A DNA stretch of 8,735 bases from Opitutia bacterium UBA7397 (GTDB taxonomy: Bacteria > Verrucomicrobiota > Verrucomicrobiia > Opitutales > UBA953), in assembly GCA_002470605.1 (NCBI GenBank), contig DKND01000132.1:4919-13653 (forward strand). Reading direction: 5' to 3'. Shown here one piece after another: positions 6,364 through 8,735 of the stretch (position 1 is its first letter; every line of letters starts with the position of its first letter). Below the pieces are notes generated by a model, which saw only the letters and a program-made list of their open reading frames with translations, had not been told where the DNA came from and searched no databases. The position numbers and the translations under genes are program-made.

Positions 6364-8735
6364 ATGCATCCAGTCTCGTCATTCTCCCGACTTTTATCCT
6401 CAGCTATTTTACTGGGATCAGTTGCGCTACATGCCGAGGACGCCAAACCCGATGCCGCTGGGCTAGAATTTTTCGAAAAGAATGTCCGCCCGATTCTGAC
6501 GGATCGTTGTTATAAATGCCACTCCGTTTCCGAAGGGGTTTCGAAGGGCGGGTTGCTGATGGATTCGCGTGCTGGTATGATCGCGGGTGGCGACCAAGGT
6601 CCCAGCGTCGTGCCAGGGGACCTGAAGAAGTCGCTCCTCATCGTCGCAATTCACCAGACGGATCCGGAGCTTTCAATGCCGCCGAAGAAAAACGGTGCCA
6701 AGTTGCCTGATGCCCAGATCGCGATTTTGGAAAAGTGGATTATGATGGGCGCGCCGGCTCCGGCAGGTGCAGCTTCGGTCAAGCTGACGGGGCTCTCGCA
6801 GAAGGCTCGTGATCACTGGGCCTTTAAGCCAGTCGGAGAATTTGCGGTGCCGAAGAAGCTTAGTGCCCCGGCCTGGTGCCAGAATGAAATCGACGCCTTT
6901 ATCTTAAGCAAGTTGGACGAGGTTGGTCTGAAGCCGAGCCCTGCTGCGGATGGCGAGGCTTTGATCCGCCGGATTTCTTATGACTTGGTCGGTCTGCCGC
7001 CTTCGAATGCGGAGGGTGAGATCTTCGCCCGCGCCTATGATGCGGCCGTACAGCAGGATAATTTTTCATTGCGCAACGGGCAGCCTGCCCGGGCGGCTAC
7101 CCAGATCTTGGAGCGGACGGTCGATAAGTTGCTCGCGTCTCCTCACTACGGAGAGCGCTGGGGCCGACACTGGCTAGATACCGCACGTTACTCCGACACC
7201 AAGGGTCTCAAGAAAGCCGGCACCATCGATCGTTTTGAGAACGCTTGGACTTACCGCGATTATGTCATCGAAGCTTTCAATTCCGATAAGCCCTACGATC
7301 AATTCATCATCGAGCAGTTGGCTGCGGATCGCCTGCCTGACCTGACGAAAGACGACGCTCGCCTGGCGGCGCTCGGGTTCATTACCGTCGGCAAGCGTTT
7401 CACGAACAACGACGACACGATCGATGAGCGGATCGATGCGATGACTAAGGGTTTCTTAGGGCTGACGGTGGCCTGCGCCCGTTGTCACGACCATAAGTTC
7501 GACCCAATTCCGGCGGCGGATTATTATTCCTTGCACGGGATTTTCTCTTCGATCGGCGAGCCGCTTAATGAGCCCGTCGTCAAGAGCGCGATGACCTCCG
7601 GTGCCCGCGCCACGCCTTCAGCCGTGCGGCTCGATTACGAGAAGAAGATGACCGCCCTCCAGGATGATAATGTCCGCGGCTATTTTTCCCACGTCTCCCA
7701 TCTCCTGAAGACCATACACTCTGAGTTCGCCGCGCGTGCCTTGACGAATATGGCGGGCGGTCCCCGTTCGACCGGCGGATTCGATATTCTCGAACGCTAC
7801 AAACTGACCTTCAATCGAGAGGTGGACGGTTCTATTCTCGTCCAGACGAATTCGCCGATTACCGGCCCGTTGGCGCGTTTAAAGAAAGTGAGTGAAAAGA
7901 ATTTCGCCCAAGAGGCGCCAAAGGTCATTGCCGCCGCACTCGCCGACACCAGCTCCCCGGTGAATCCGCTGATTGCTGACGCCTTGCGGAATCTTAAACC
8001 CAAGACGATCGACGAGGTCGCTCTCGCGTGTCAGGATGTTTTCAAGAAAAACCACGACCGTATCTTGGCGCATATCCAGTTGCACGTTACCGCCGGCCGC
8101 CGTGCGGATCGGGATGATCCCGCCATCGCCCAGCTGGCCGCTTACCCATGGCCTTTGCCAAATTACGAAGAGATCAACACCACACTCCAGATGGCGTTGC
8201 TCTGCGAGACCCGGCAGTTCTGCGAACCTTGGCAGGCCCCGCCGAGCGCATCTTTCGTCAATAATAATAAGCCGGCTAAGTATTTCCGCTTCGAAGACAT
8301 CAGCCAATTGGAAATCACCCACCCAGGTGGCCCAGGTACGGCGATGGTGGTTTCCGATACGGAGAGACCTCGTGACAGTTATGTCTATATCCGTGGGGAT
8401 AAGAACAAGCGCGGAGCCTTGGCGCCCCGACAGTTCTTGGAAGTATTAGCTGGCCCTGAGCGGCAGCCTTTCTACGAAGGCAGCGGACGCCGCGAATTAG
8501 CTCTGGCCATCGCCAGTCGGACCAATCCTTTGACCTCACGTGTGCTGGTAAATCGCGTCTGGATGCACCACTTTGGCGCCGGCATCGTGACGACCGCCGA
8601 CGACTTCGGTAATATGTCAGAAAAACCATTGCATCCCGAACTGCTCGATTGGTTGGCGACAAACTTTGTCGATAACGGATGGTCCCTGAAGAAATTGCAC
8701 AAAAAAATCCTCCTCTCGGCTACCTATCGTCAGAC
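6364..8735 (+). CDS. PSCyt1-PSCyt2(DUF1549)-PSD1(DUF1553) family protein, copy C (3' partial)
   Basis: Third and most diverged member of the array; 790 codons are visible with no stop before the right edge. Compared with copy B, about 260 C-terminal residues are missing. The signal peptide spans residues 1-24 (Arg9, hydrophobic core, likely cut after ALHA). PSCyt1 has haem motif CYKCH at 49-53 and Met105 in SMPPKKNG as likely distal ligand. HWAFKPV links to PSCyt2/DUF1549 from about residue 174 (NEIDAFILSKLDEVG), with SPHYGERWGRHW, then CARCH at 371-375 followed by DHKFDPIP. The central region keeps the LRNLKPKTIDEVA, DPAIAQLAAYPWPLP and IRGDKNKRGALAPRQFL motifs. It differs strongly from A and B between about residues 400 and 500 and after FCEPWQ. 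PSD1/DUF1553 starts near 706 (GSGRRELAL) and is cut just after the intact SATYRQ motif, which retains the Arg lost in copy A. Role as for the family: probable exported dihaem protein of unknown reaction. Whether the tail carries the Met-rich linker cannot be seen. Confidence 0.95.
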   Translation, partial: MHPVSSFSRLLSSAILLGSVALHAEDAKPDAAGLEFFEKNVRPILTDRCYKCHSVSEGVSKGGLLMDSRAGMIAGGDQGPSVVPGDLKKSLLIVAIHQTDPELSMPPKKNGAKLPDAQIAILEKWIMMGAPAPAGAASVKLTGLSQKARDHWAFKPVGEFAVPKKLSAPAWCQNEIDAFILSKLDEVGLKPSPAADGEALIRRISYDLVGLPPSNAEGEIFARAYDAAVQQDNFSLRNGQPARAATQILERTVDKLLASPHYGERWGRHWLDTARYSDTKGLKKAGTIDRFENAWTYRDYVIEAFNSDKPYDQFIIEQLAADRLPDLTKDDARLAALGFITVGKRFTNNDDTIDERIDAMTKGFLGLTVACARCHDHKFDPIPAADYYSLHGIFSSIGEPLNEPVVKSAMTSGARATPSAVRLDYEKKMTALQDDNVRGYFSHVSHLLKTIHSEFAARALTNMAGGPRSTGGFDILERYKLTFNREVDGSILVQTNSPITGPLARLKKVSEKNFAQEAPKVIAAALADTSSPVNPLIADALRNLKPKTIDEVALACQDVFKKNHDRILAHIQLHVTAGRRADRDDPAIAQLAAYPWPLPNYEEINTTLQMALLCETRQFCEPWQAPPSASFVNNNKPAKYFRFEDISQLEITHPGGPGTAMVVSDTERPRDSYVYIRGDKNKRGALAPRQFLEVLAGPERQPFYEGSGRRELALAIASRTNPLTSRVLVNRVWMHHFGAGIVTTADDFGNMSEKPLHPELLDWLATNFVDNGWSLKKLHKKILLSATYRQ

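Noticed and set aside
7973..8449. A 158-codon forward frame inside copy C
   Set aside because: Out of frame with the clearly conserved PSCyt2/PSD1 reading; its product is Ser/Arg/Pro-rich shadow sequence.
1..8735. Assembly artefact duplicating one gene
   Set aside because: The three copies differ at many silent and amino-acid positions and have different intergenic sequences and terminators, so they are real, diverged paralogues.

Overview
The window is almost entirely filled by three consecutive, same-strand (+) copies of one gene family: large exported proteins with the domain order PSCyt1 (c-type cytochrome) - PSCyt2/DUF1549 - PSD1/DUF1553. This family is expanded mainly in the PVC superphylum (Planctomycetota, Verrucomicrobiota, Lentisphaerota), so the DNA very probably comes from such a bacterium. 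Verrucomicrobiota is my weak preference, from the compact Sec signal peptides and moderately high GC. No marker gene in the window settles the phylum.

Layout: (1) copy A, 1-2721, enters from the left edge without its signal peptide and N-terminal cytochrome domain, and ends in a normal stop; (2) a strong rho-independent terminator at 2739-2773, then about 220 bases of leader/promoter DNA; (3) copy B, 2997-6158, complete, 1053 residues; (4) a second strong terminator at 6178-6213 and about 150 bases of leader/promoter DNA; (5) copy C, from 6364 past the right edge, open for 790 codons with its last roughly 260 residues missing. Apart from the terminators and weak promoter-like elements, I see no RNA gene, mobile element, CRISPR array or extra small gene in the two short intergenic gaps. 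The reverse strand carries only antisense shadow frames.

How they relate: A and B are close paralogues, alike over nearly their whole length including a Met/Ala/Lys-rich linker near the C-terminus. C is clearly more diverged, especially in the central region. Each gene has its own terminator and its own long leader, so they look like separately transcribed units and not one operon. The DUF1501 gene that commonly sits beside this family is absent between the copies. The biochemical role of the family is not established. The two CxxCH motifs and signal peptides point to secreted, probably dihaem, redox proteins of the periplasm or cell envelope. Links to polysaccharide breakdown come from genome context in other PVC bacteria, and nothing in this window tests them.
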